From Candidatus Pelagisphaera phototrophica (GTDB lineage Bacteria; Verrucomicrobiota; Verrucomicrobiia; Opitutales; Opitutaceae), in the NCBI RefSeq assembly GCF_014529625.1, contig NZ_CP076039.1, positions 3,782,001 to 3,846,000 on the forward strand: DNA of 64,000 nt, given 5' to 3'. Position numbers and translations under genes: made by a program. Below, one piece after another: positions 32,985 to 41,258 of the stretch; position 1 is the first letter of the stretch; each line of letters starts with the position of its first letter. The notes beneath the pieces were generated by a model, which was not told the DNA's origin, made no database searches, and saw only the letters and a program-made list of their open reading frames with translations.

Positions 32985-35642
32985 TTACTGAACACTAGCG
33001 ACTGGAGAACGCCCTCTCAATTGCTCTATACGAGCTCTGGCAAGTTCGGAACCAACTAGCCCAAGAAGTTCGATTTTCTCGTAGAATTCAACAGCTGTAT
33101 CCAGATTCGATTCATTCTCAAATATCTCCGCCAGCTCAAACATCGATCTCGAAAGCCAGTACCTTCCCTTTTTGCCAAGGCTCTGTATACCTTCCTCCTT
33201 CAGAACGAACAGGTCATACAGATCCCAATAGGCCGCTTTCGCCTTTAACTTCTCCCCTTGGGTCTCCCAGGCAGTTCCAATCTTGTAGCCGGCCTCCACT
33301 CTAAGTTCGATGGGCACATTCGGGAGATCCATTAGCAATTCCAGTCTCGAAATGCCCGCTTCGAATTTACTCGGATCCTCACTGGCTCTGGCAATCAGAG
33401 TATCCGCGAGAGAAATTTGCGCCCAATAACGGTCCGGCCGGTCGCGGTAAGTATTTTCCAAGGACTCGTAAACAACCTCAGCCGTTTCGAACTTGTTGAG
33501 CCGGCGAGCTAGATTTCCTTGCTTCAATCTAGCATAATACACCAAATCCGATTCCGGATAGTCCCGGGTAATCCTGTCCAGCAACTCCAACGCCTGATTC
33601 AGGTACTCACCCTGTCCTCGCTTTTCTGCATTCAGCGCAATTTCGTATAGAGCGAGCGGGGCGAACTTACTGTGAGGATTATCTGTAACCAGAACATTCA
33701 GCAACTGCGAGGATTCAACCAAAAGGTCCTGGTCTGCCAGATGCCGCGCCTCTACGAGGTAAGATCTTTCGGCCGACTCGGAACCGCCGAACTCGTTGCG
33801 AACTCGCGCCAAAATAGCCAGTCCTTCCTCAATTTGGTCCGACTTCAAAAGCGATTCTGCTAGTGTAAGCAGAGCATCGGACTCAACTTGATTGACGAAT
33901 TCCGGGTCCTCCACGTCTTCAAGTAAGTCCCCCAAAACCGCTGTCAGCCGATCTACCCAAGTGCGCGTCTCGCCATACAACCCGGACTCGTAGGAGAGTT
34001 TCGAACCGAGCCAGAGCATCTTCATCTGCAGACTCAAGCTCAATCCTTCAAGGCTAACGAAGGAGTTTATCCTCTCATAGGCTTCTATGGATTCCTGACG
34101 CAGCCGCATTTGCTTAATGAGCATCCATTCCGCTTGCCAGATCTCCACTGGTGACGATTTTCTACTGAGCTCAGGATTGTCTAGTACTCGCTTCGCTTCA
34201 TCGAATTCGTTGGCATTCAAGTGCGAAAGCACGAGTTGGAAAAAAACCTGGCTGAATTCCTGTTCCTCCAAATCTCCTTCCAGTGCCACCCTGTAGGCAT
34301 CTGCAGCATCTGAAAAATCTCCCTCGCTATCCGCCTGGTCTCCCGCCCTAAAGTAACAGTCCGCGATTAGTATGTTCAGCCGATCAACATCCAGCTTGTC
34401 TGCGAATCTTGATTTCAACTGAGTAAGAAAGCTCGCAGCCGTCCGGAACCGATTCCGTTGCCAGGCGGAAGAGGCCAACAATGTGAGCATTCCTTGGTTG
34501 TATTCTGAATCTGGATATAGATCCACAATTCTTTTCCCGTCGTCCTCTAATCTTGTATGATCCTCATTCTGAAACCCATCGATACTCCGGTAGTAAAGTG
34601 CCTCAGCTGTCATCGGATGGCCTTGTGAAGTCGCAATAATCTCGTCAAGCGTCTCACGCATAATTCGCTTAATTCCATCAGGACCATTCAAGCCTTCTGA
34701 CACTAGATTCTGCAGGGCGATGCGCTGTAGCTTCAAATCACTTCCTTCGATCGCCAAACCCTTAGCCGCATTTTGACCCAGGCTTGAGTCCAACCCAGCA
34801 ATAAGAATCTGGAGAAGCTGTATGCCGTCTTTAATTTCAGCATACGTTTCCGGAATTTCAGAAAAGGCAGTACTCAATACTTCTATCGCTTCGTCAGCTC
34901 TGTTCTCATTTTGAAGCGACACTGCCAGGAGTTGGGCATACCTAAAACCGGTTTCGGAGCCTCGAGATCGTTCATAGGCTACCTCTAAATCCTCTAAAGA
35001 CAACTGATCGCTCGCAAACTCTAATTGAAAGCGAAAGGTTAGAAATCCGATCTGCGCATACAAGGAAGGAGCCGTGCGTTGCGCAACATTTCCAGCCTCT
35101 TCAAACTCTATCTCAGATCCGCCGTAGTCACCCGAAGTGAGATCGAGCCAGCCGTGGATCAACGCCAGCCAAGCAAGCTCCCCTCCTTCTAGATCCGATG
35201 ACTGCACAGATTCCAGATATCGGGAGGCAGACGATGCGTTCTTGCGGGACAACGCTATGAGAGCTTTGCGAAGATCCACCGAGCTGGTGTTTGATGGTTC
35301 CTGACCAATTTCTTCCAGGGCAGCCTCCGCATCAGATAAGCGGTCTGTTGCCAGCATGGCATCAGCTCTAATCAACCGAAGCTTATTACGCAAATTTCGG
35401 TCGGTGATTCTCTCGTCCTGCAAGGCGGTCCGTGCATATTCAGAAGCCAACTCGTAGAGACCCGCCTCCAAAGCTCTCTCGGCACTTTTGGCTTTCCAGA
35501 ACACATCCCCAATACCGGAAAGCTCACTCGAGATATTGTTTGATAGCGGAATCTGATCCACTTGACCTCTCAAGCCATGGAGCGCAAGCAACCAGGCAAA
35601 ACAAAAGGCTAGTGATCGGAGACTATGGATCGATCGGATCAT
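32985..35642 (-). CDS. Large secreted TPR-repeat protein
   Basis: The product is 885 aa. It begins with a signal peptide (basic MIRSIHSLR, hydrophobic core SLAFCFAWLLALHG, likely cleavage near residue 26). The remainder is almost entirely helical repeats of TPR type, for example YRVALEGDLEEQEFSQVFFQ, VLVTDNPHSKFAPLALYEIA, RITRDYPESDLVYYARLKQG and YESLENTYRDRPDRYWAQIS. Such proteins act as periplasmic or outer-membrane scaffolds. It heads the operon with exbB, exbD and the TonB-position gene, which suggests the scaffold works with the energised complex. Cargo and partners are unknown. Confidence 0.75.
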   Translation of the reverse strand: MIRSIHSLRSLAFCFAWLLALHGLRGQVDQIPLSNNISSELSGIGDVFWKAKSAERALEAGLYELASEYARTALQDERITDRNLRNKLRLIRADAMLATDRLSDAEAALEEIGQEPSNTSSVDLRKALIALSRKNASSASRYLESVQSSDLEGGELAWLALIHGWLDLTSGDYGGSEIEFEEAGNVAQRTAPSLYAQIGFLTFRFQLEFASDQLSLEDLEVAYERSRGSETGFRYAQLLAVSLQNENRADEAIEVLSTAFSEIPETYAEIKDGIQLLQILIAGLDSSLGQNAAKGLAIEGSDLKLQRIALQNLVSEGLNGPDGIKRIMRETLDEIIATSQGHPMTAEALYYRSIDGFQNEDHTRLEDDGKRIVDLYPDSEYNQGMLTLLASSAWQRNRFRTAASFLTQLKSRFADKLDVDRLNILIADCYFRAGDQADSEGDFSDAADAYRVALEGDLEEQEFSQVFFQLVLSHLNANEFDEAKRVLDNPELSRKSSPVEIWQAEWMLIKQMRLRQESIEAYERINSFVSLEGLSLSLQMKMLWLGSKLSYESGLYGETRTWVDRLTAVLGDLLEDVEDPEFVNQVESDALLTLAESLLKSDQIEEGLAILARVRNEFGGSESAERSYLVEARHLADQDLLVESSQLLNVLVTDNPHSKFAPLALYEIALNAEKRGQGEYLNQALELLDRITRDYPESDLVYYARLKQGNLARRLNKFETAEVVYESLENTYRDRPDRYWAQISLADTLIARASEDPSKFEAGISRLELLMDLPNVPIELRVEAGYKIGTAWETQGEKLKAKAAYWDLYDLFVLKEEGIQSLGKKGRYWLSRSMFELAEIFENESNLDTAVEFYEKIELLGLVGSELARARIEQLRGRSPVASVQ

Positions 35643-35718
35643 GGGGCTTTAGATTCGAGAACTTCTTTCAGGTTCGAAAACACATCGAATTGAGGAATCC
35701 AGCAACCACTGAAACCAA

Positions 35719-36111
35719 CTAGATATGGCGCGAATCCGCTTCGTTTTTTTCGGTATACCCTGAATCCTGGCGCTCGTGATTCACCTTGTTTTTAGCAATA
35801 TAGGCTTTGAATACGTCATCCGCCGTCATTCCCAAAGTCTGGGCGAGGGATACCAGAAAGTGGAACAGATCAACGACCTCCACCTTCGCGTTCTGATGGT
35901 CGAATTCCTGGTACTTCGCCCACCATTTCCAAGGCACAGAGTCCGTCAATTCCGCAAGTTCCTGCTGCATCGCCCGTGTGTAATTCAAAATCCACTTAGT
36001 CTTCTCATCGTCGTCGATGTCCCTGAGATTCACCCCTATTCGGGAGTTCAGTTCTTCCTGCATTTCAAATATTTGCGTGAGCTTGTCCATGTATTGACCG
36101 CTAGCTTCCAT
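35719..36111 (-). CDS. All-alpha dUTPase / MazG-like nucleotide pyrophosphatase
   Basis: The product is 130 aa from the ATG at 36111 (MEASGQYMDKLTQIFEMQEE); the MDK methionine seven codons later is an alternative. It resembles the dimeric, all-helical dUTPase family: a first metal motif QQELAELTDSVPWKWWAKYQ and a second motif AKVEVVDLFHFLVSLAQTLG supply the E-x2-E and E-x2-D ligands. The family hydrolyses dUTP (and often dCTP) to keep uracil out of DNA. It is 76 bp upstream of the TPR operon on the same strand. I see no sign of degeneration. Confidence 0.8.
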   Translation of the reverse strand: MEASGQYMDKLTQIFEMQEELNSRIGVNLRDIDDDEKTKWILNYTRAMQQELAELTDSVPWKWWAKYQEFDHQNAKVEVVDLFHFLVSLAQTLGMTADDVFKAYIAKNKVNHERQDSGYTEKNEADSRHI

Positions 36112-36368
36112 TGTCCTATCAGGCAAGCCAATAGGCCAAAGATCTGAGCCACAATTTCAACCCAAAGGGCTGAAACGATCCCTTGACTGAGGACGAACCA
36201 ACTCAATCTCGAAGGAATAAAGATTGAATAATCCGCTATATTCGTAAAGTACCCATCTTTCGCGGCGAAAACAAATGACCCTTCACGACGCAGGGATACG
36301 CCGCAGAAATCAGGAAATACCTAAGCTCGATCGACGCTAGAATTCCGATCGAAGTAAATGAAACAACA

Positions 36369-37280
36369 ATGTCCGAAAACGAAGAAATAAACGATGGAAA
36401 TAAAGAAGGCGAAACGCTAGAGACTAAGCATCAAGGAGTTACAATTAGCGCCTCTGAATCGCCAAAAAGCGACAAGCCTTCCCAGCCATCCCCCAAAAAA
36501 CCAACCATCCTGTATGGAACTCGAAAACGCCGGCCAGGCGCCCAAACACCGTCGGCCGCCAAAACCTTAGATCAAATCCGTGGAGCTTACGACGATGACG
36601 ATATCATCGAAATCGACGACCTCCCTACGAGATCGACAGCTCCAGCGGCTCTTGTCGAGAACGACCGCCCGCCTGAACGCAAACGACGCGAGCGACCTGA
36701 GCAGAGAATTGAACCCGTAAGGGACGATTCTTCCTCAGAAGAGAATACACTTTCCCCAGTGTCTGAAGTTGAGGCCTATCCAGCAGATGCAAAGGATTCC
36801 GATGAAAATCAGGAATCCAGCCGACCAAGGCGATTTGCTGAAGTAGATGAGTCCAAACGGACCGGCTCACGCCAGATCGAAGAGTTCAGCCCATCGAAGG
36901 ACGGCAAACGAGCTGCACCTGAAAAGCGGGTTCTCTCCAAGGATCGGATTTCAGATGCTCCCGTTGCTAACGAGAAAAGGGGTTTCTTTGCCTGGCTGAA
37001 ATCTCTTTTTGCTAGCGAGCCGGATCAGCCGCAAGAACGGCGAAAAGGCCGCCCGAATAATCGCAAACCCAACCAAAAACGTCGCGGTGGACAAAACCGC
37101 CGTAGAGGCGCCCGCCCGCAAAGGGAAGGTTCCGGTGAAGGGCAAGAAGGTCGTCGTCGACGTCGAAACCGGCGCCCTCGCGGCGAAGGCGAGAATAGCG
37201 AAGGCAACCGGCAGGGCGGTAACCGCCAAAGACGACGCAGGCGGCCACAGGGTGAACGAAGAAAAACGCCTTCAGAATAG
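36369..37280 (+). CDS. Intrinsically disordered Arg/Gly-rich protein of unknown function
   Basis: The product is 303 aa with no recognisable fold. The N-terminal 190 residues are rich in Glu, Asp, Ser, Lys and Pro. A short hydrophobic motif follows (RGFFAWLKSLFASEPDQPQE, about residue 203). The last 85 residues are strongly basic and rich in Arg, Gly, Asn and Gln (GQNRRRGARPQREGSGEGQE; RRQGGNRQRRRRRPQGERRK-like). The layout resembles the disordered tails of RNase E and other RNA-degradation scaffolds. The amphipathic patch could bind membrane or a partner. I infer RNA binding only from composition. It ends in a strong terminator. Confidence 0.6.
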   Translation: MSENEEINDGNKEGETLETKHQGVTISASESPKSDKPSQPSPKKPTILYGTRKRRPGAQTPSAAKTLDQIRGAYDDDDIIEIDDLPTRSTAPAALVENDRPPERKRRERPEQRIEPVRDDSSSEENTLSPVSEVEAYPADAKDSDENQESSRPRRFAEVDESKRTGSRQIEEFSPSKDGKRAAPEKRVLSKDRISDAPVANEKRGFFAWLKSLFASEPDQPQERRKGRPNNRKPNQKRRGGQNRRRGARPQREGSGEGQEGRRRRRNRRPRGEGENSEGNRQGGNRQRRRRRPQGERRKTPSE

Positions 37281-37293
37281 CCCGAAAAATTCG

Positions 37294-37328
37294 AACCCCG
37301 CTCCTCAACCTGAGGTGCGGGGTTTTCC
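37294..37328 (+). terminator. Intrinsic terminator after the Arg-rich protein gene
   Basis: AACCCCGC (37294-37301) pairs with GCGGGGTT (37317-37324), with an inner CCTC/GAGG stem (37303-37306 and 37312-37315) after one T-T mismatch. A TTTTCC tract follows. It lies 14 bp after the stop codon at 37280 and well before the ruvB start. Confidence 0.88.
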
Positions 37329-37402
37329 TTTCCTTGCACTTGCTCTTATCCCAAAGCTCCATCTTACTTTTAAAAATCGAGCCTTCGAATGACATCTACC
37401 CG

Positions 37403-38446
37403 ATGAGCGAACCAACACACACCGGAACTGACTTCTACGCAAACGCGCTCGAATCTCCGCTAAATAGTCAAACCGAGTCCGTGCTTCGGCCCCACTCCTT
37501 CCAAGACTTCGTCGGCCAGTCCAAAACCATCGAGCGTCTCAAAATCATGTCAGGCGCCGCTCGAAAACGGAACGAGCCATTAAATCACCTATTACTCAGC
37601 GGCCCTCCTGGTCTCGGCAAGACCAGCTTGTCATTTATCCTTGGTGCTGAAATGGGGACCAATGTAAGGGTTACCTCAGGTCCCGTAATTGAAAAGGCCA
37701 GCGATCTCGCGGGAATGCTTACCAATTTGCAGGAAGGCGACATCCTCTTCATCGATGAGATTCATAGACTTCCAAAAACCGTAGAGGAGTACCTGTATTC
37801 AGCGATGGAGGACTACCGAATCGACATCATGATCGACCAAGGCCCAAACGCCCGATCCGTGAGGCTTAACATACCCAAGTTCACATTGGTAGGGGCCACC
37901 ACGCGCAGCGGTCTCCTCACAGCCCCACTTCGTAGTCGCTTCACTCTCCAAACGCGACTCGACTACTACAATACGGACCAGCTATTGAGTATCGTGAACC
38001 GAAGCTGCGATCTTCTAAATATCGCCGTAGAAGGTGAAGGGAGTGCCGAAATCGCGAGCCGCTCGAGAGGGACGCCACGAATCGCCAATAACCTCGTGTA
38101 TTTTGTTCGAGACTACGCAGAAGAAAAAGGCGACGGGGTGATTACCCGGGACATCGCTCGCAAAGCACTCGAATTGCTCGAGATAGATCGACATGGCTTG
38201 GACGAAATGGACAAGCGGATCCTAACTACGATTGCCAAGACCTACAAAGGTGGTCCCGTTGGATTGAGCACTATTGCCGTCGCTGTGGGGGAGGAACGAG
38301 ACACCTTGGAAGAAGTTCATGAACCCTATCTAATCCAGAATGGGTTTCTGCAAAGAACTCCACAGGGAAGAATTATCACGGGTAAAGGCTATGAGGCAAT
38401 TGGGCTAGAGGACAAATCCGTTCCCAGTACACCAAATCTACTCTGA
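37403..38446 (+). CDS. ruvB: Holliday junction branch migration ATPase RuvB
   Basis: The product is 347 aa from the ATG at 37403; the longer open frame overlaps the upstream terminator. RuvB drives branch migration with RuvA. The AAA+ core has Walker A GPPGLGKT at residues 67-74, Walker B ILFIDEIHRLPKTVEEYLYS, the sensor region FTLVGATTRSGLLTAPLRSR and the arginine-finger region RGTPRIANNLV, with a C-terminal winged helix (GLSTIAVAVGEERDTLEEVH, then EPYLIQNGFLQRTPQGR). ruvA and ruvC are not adjacent. Confidence 0.96.
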   Translation: MSEPTHTGTDFYANALESPLNSQTESVLRPHSFQDFVGQSKTIERLKIMSGAARKRNEPLNHLLLSGPPGLGKTSLSFILGAEMGTNVRVTSGPVIEKASDLAGMLTNLQEGDILFIDEIHRLPKTVEEYLYSAMEDYRIDIMIDQGPNARSVRLNIPKFTLVGATTRSGLLTAPLRSRFTLQTRLDYYNTDQLLSIVNRSCDLLNIAVEGEGSAEIASRSRGTPRIANNLVYFVRDYAEEKGDGVITRDIARKALELLEIDRHGLDEMDKRILTTIAKTYKGGPVGLSTIAVAVGEERDTLEEVHEPYLIQNGFLQRTPQGRIITGKGYEAIGLEDKSVPSTPNLL

Positions 38447-38518
38447 ACTTAGCGGGATTACGCCTTGCATTAGTCACGACGACATCTTTCAATGATGGCC
38501 TTAATTAGTTGGGGAACC

Positions 38519-38542
38519 GCTTGAAATGGCGCGTTTTCAAGC
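38519..38542 (+). promoter_or_regulatory. Hairpin in the leader of the RNA-binding protein gene
   Basis: GCTTGAAA (38519-38526) and TTTCAAGC (38535-38542) form an 8-bp stem with an 8-base loop, 60 bp upstream of the RRM-protein start. There is no T-tract after it, so it is not an obvious terminator for ruvB. Related glycine-rich RRM proteins in other bacteria are often cold-induced through their leader RNA; that role is only a possibility here. Confidence 0.4.
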
Positions 38543-38602
38543 AGTAATGATGGAGGCGCCAGCTATCTGCTCTGCATATTTAGAAAAGGCGCTTTCTCAA
38601 AA

Positions 38603-39073
38603 ATGGATATATATGTAGGCAATCTGTCATTCGACGCATCGGAAGATGATGTACGTGGAGCGTTCGCGACCTTCGGTACAGTCGAATCTGTAAAAATGAT
38701 CATGGATCGCGAAACCGGAAGACCACGTGGGTTCGCATTTGTAAACATGACGGGATCGGACGAAGCGAATACCGCGATCGAATCGCTAAACGGAAGTGAA
38801 CTATTAGGTCGCGAACTCCGAGTTCGCGAAGCAACTCCTAGACCGGAACGTCCACGTGGCGGCGGTGCTGGGGGCGGAGGCTATCGCGGTGGCGGTGGCG
38901 GAGGCTACGGCGGTGGCGGAGGCTACGGCGGTGGCGGTGGCGGTGGCGGAGGCTACGGCGGTGGCGGTGGCGGTGGCGGAGGCTACGGTGGCAGTGGTGG
39001 CAGTGGCTATCGCGGCGGCGGCGGAAAGGGATCCCGAAGGGGAGATCGACGCCAGCAGCGCGACGGCTTTTAA
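38603..39073 (+). CDS. Glycine-rich RRM RNA-binding protein
   Basis: The product is 156 aa. One RNA recognition motif fills residues 1-80, with RNP2 IYVGNL (residues 3-8) and RNP1 RGFAFVNM (residues 42-49), including the aromatic residues that stack on RNA. Residues 85-140 are a Gly-Gly-Gly-Tyr repeat tail and the last 15 are Arg/Lys-rich. This architecture matches the plant-like glycine-rich RNA-binding proteins of cyanobacteria and many other bacteria, often involved in cold stress or RNA chaperoning. A strong terminator follows, so the gene is probably monocistronic. Confidence 0.9.
   Translation: MDIYVGNLSFDASEDDVRGAFATFGTVESVKMIMDRETGRPRGFAFVNMTGSDEANTAIESLNGSELLGRELRVREATPRPERPRGGGAGGGGYRGGGGGGYGGGGGYGGGGGGGGGYGGGGGGGGGYGGSGGSGYRGGGGKGSRRGDRRQQRDGF
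38860..39030 (+). repeat. Degenerate tandem repeat encoding poly-GGGY tail
   Basis: Short GGCGGT and GGAGGCTAC units are repeated imperfectly through this stretch, producing long glycine runs interrupted by Tyr. The unit length varies, but the frame is kept. Slippage would change tail length without breaking the protein. Confidence 0.85.
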
Positions 39074-39101
39074 ATCTGAAAAGCTAACGATAAAATTTTC
39101 T

Positions 39102-39132
39102 ACCCGCTCTTTTTTTAAAGGGCGGGTTTTTT
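39102..39132 (+). terminator. Intrinsic terminator after the RRM-protein gene
   Basis: ACCCGCTCTTT (39102-39112) pairs with AAAGGGCGGGT (39117-39127) in an 11-bp stem with one G-T wobble and a 4-base loop, followed by a T-tract. It starts 28 bp after the stop codon at 39073. Confidence 0.92.
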
Positions 39133-39212
39133 ATATTCCCATCCAATGGTAGAGCGTTTCAAAACACATCCCTTCCTTTGCCACTCGAGAGATAACCCGA
39201 CAACGTTAATTA

Positions 39213-40031
39213 CTATTCGTCAACAGTCTCAATCACTTTCAACTCGCCCGACTTAACCTCACCGGATCCGACATGCGTATTCACTTTGCACAGGTCACTA
39301 TCTAAATTCGTCCCAAAGTAGTTTGCCGTGCCCCGACTCAAAGCAAAGTGCATTTCATCAAAGCCTTGCTTCACCGTATCCAGGCTTAACCTAGTGGTCC
39401 AAAGCAGCTTCTTTTCTCCTGTTTTACGCAGCAACTGCCAATCGAATGCGGACAGAATCATAAAATACCGCTCATTCTGAAGAATTTCCTGAAGTTCAAA
39501 TTGGTCCTGAGTTCCCAAGTCTTTTCTCCTCAAGGCTCGATCAAATCCAATAAGTGCCGCATTACTTTGCTCACTGTAATTATACCCTCCCTATTCAAGG
39601 ACAGAACCGGGTATCCCATCGAGAAAGGAGTCGGATGCTTCGCCTTCTTCACCCGTCTCTTCCTCGACGTCGGTCGGAAAAAGCTCGTCAAAGTCAGCTT
39701 GTATCTGGGTCACTCCCCAATTCACGATTATTAGAAGGTCACCCTCTTCCTTAGCCTGTGCCGGGTAGTGGTCTCTAGACCTGAGCTGCTCAGCCAAATT
39801 CTCAGCCACTTCGATGAAGGGGACGTCGCTCAATGACTTGTCACTAATTTACCCACCAATCTTTTTACCCTGAACAAGGTGATACGTTTCCGGGACAAGC
39901 CCTTCATCCGTCTCTTTCGACTTGAGGTAATTCTCTTCGGCAAAGGAATCCACAAGTACACGGGCTCTTCTCTCCGCAGCGAACAAATCAAAGCTCAGAA
40001 AAGCAGAACCAAAAACCAGAACTGCCTTCAA
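39213..40031 (-). pseudogene. Secreted-protein gene interrupted by two in-frame stop codons
   Basis: Three adjacent open stretches lie in one continuous minus-strand frame, separated only by TAA (39849-39851) and TAG (39591-39593). Reading through them gives a coherent roughly 270-aa protein. It has a signal-like N-terminus (KAVLVFGSAFLSFDLFAAER), then DSFAEENYL and VPETYHLVQG before the first stop, EEGDLLIIVNWGVTQIQADF between the stops, and GFDRALRRKDLGTQDQFELQ, LQNERYFMILSAFDWQLLRK and EKKLLWTTRLSLD after the second. No frameshift is needed. The start is also doubtful: a TTG at 40031 lies only four codons after an in-frame stop. A similar secreted family seems familiar from Opitutia, but its function is unknown to me. 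Confidence 0.75.
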
Positions 40032-40260
40032 CCAGCGGGATTAGCACTCAATCTTCTTTCACGCGGCATAAAATAAAAGACTTAAACTAGCTCTAAGCGT
40101 TTTCGGCCTAAATCAATTAAATCAGATGGGATCCCCATCGAAAAGCGCCCAATAAACGTGACCCACCATGACTCTCTTATTCCGCCAAAGCAGCTTGGCA
40201 GCTCTCTAAAAAAGTTGAGGCAATCATCGGATGTGGCCGAGGTTCGCGGAGAATTCGAAA

Positions 40261-41244
40261 TTATTCCTCGAGCCCAATTCTCTCGAGAATTCGCTGCAGG
40301 TCGTCATTCCCCGTGTATTCGATGACGATTTTGCCCTTCTTCGGGTGATGCTTTAAAGCGACCTTTGAACTCAGATAAGACATCAAGCGCTTTTCAATAT
40401 CTTCAACCGCGGCCAACTCTACTTCGGGAATGTCCCGCGTCGGGCTTGACTTGAATTTACTCGATTTGCGAATCGATTGCACGAGATCTTCCGAACCACG
40501 GACACTAACGCCCTCTTCAATGATTCTCCGGGCTAGCAGCGATTGTTCCTGCTTGCTTTCGAGGCCCAGAAGCACCTTTGCATGGCCTGTTGATAGCATC
40601 TGAGATGAAAGATACCCGCGAACCTCTCCCGGTAAAGAGAGCAAACGAAGCGAATTCGCAATCGTTGCCCGCCCTCTTCCGACACGCTCTGCGACCTGCT
40701 CTTGAGTTAAGTCAAAATCCCGGACCAAACTCGCAAAGCCCATAGCCTCTTCGATGGGATTCAGATTCTCGCGCTGCAAATTCTCGATCAAGGCCATCGA
40801 AGCGGCGGACGAATCCCCCGCTTCCAGAATCCTAGCCGGAATTGACTTGAGTTTCAGAAGCTGAAACGCCCTCCAACGACGCTCGCCAGCAATCAGTTGA
40901 TAAGATCCATTTACCTCCCGGACCACAATCGGTTGGATCAACCCTTCACTCTGAATACTCTCCGCGAGGTCCACCAACTGGCTCTTTTCGAACTCTTTTC
41001 GTGGCTGGTAAGGATTAGGCTCGATTTTCCCTATCGGCAACTCCAAGAATTCGGGGCTGGCTCCCTCCACGGCAAACCCTTTTTTCGTAGCCCGCTTGGC
41101 ATCCGTGTTCCCTGCTGACGATTTCGCAGCCGCAGTTGCGGCCTTCTTAGCGACCGTTTTTTTTGCCGCCAGACCGGAGTTTCCGGACCCTCCGGAGATG
41201 AGGCCCGCAAGGCCTTTACCGAGTCGAGATTTGGGTTTCGCCAT
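40261..41244 (-). CDS. parB: Chromosome-partitioning protein ParB
   Basis: The product is 327 aa. ParB binds parS sites and spreads as a CTP-dependent clamp. The N-terminal ParA-interacting segment is PKSRLGKGLAGLISG. A Lys/Ala-rich linker at about residues 27-56 follows. The CTP-binding domain has GKIEPNPYQPRKEF and GERRWRA (residues 120-126), the helix-turn-helix lies near TQEQVAERVGRGRATIANSL, and the C-terminal dimerisation domain ends DDLQRILERIGLEE. No parA is adjacent: the upstream gene is a LysM protein. I saw no consensus parS palindrome in the window by eye. Confidence 0.93.
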   Translation of the reverse strand: MAKPKSRLGKGLAGLISGGSGNSGLAAKKTVAKKAATAAAKSSAGNTDAKRATKKGFAVEGASPEFLELPIGKIEPNPYQPRKEFEKSQLVDLAESIQSEGLIQPIVVREVNGSYQLIAGERRWRAFQLLKLKSIPARILEAGDSSAASMALIENLQRENLNPIEEAMGFASLVRDFDLTQEQVAERVGRGRATIANSLRLLSLPGEVRGYLSSQMLSTGHAKVLLGLESKQEQSLLARRIIEEGVSVRGSEDLVQSIRKSSKFKSSPTRDIPEVELAAVEDIEKRLMSYLSSKVALKHHPKKGKIVIEYTGNDDLQRILERIGLEE

Positions 41245-41258
41245 AAGCTAAAGAGAAT

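Noticed and set aside
36112-36368. Possible promoter (TTGACT at 36183) ahead of the Arg-rich protein gene
   Set aside because: No acceptable -10 at 15-19 bp spacing; I found no convincing pair in this divergent region.
40125-40139. Hairpin GATGGG-ATC-CCCATC downstream of parB
   Set aside because: Six base pairs with a three-base loop and no T-tract; too weak to call a terminator.
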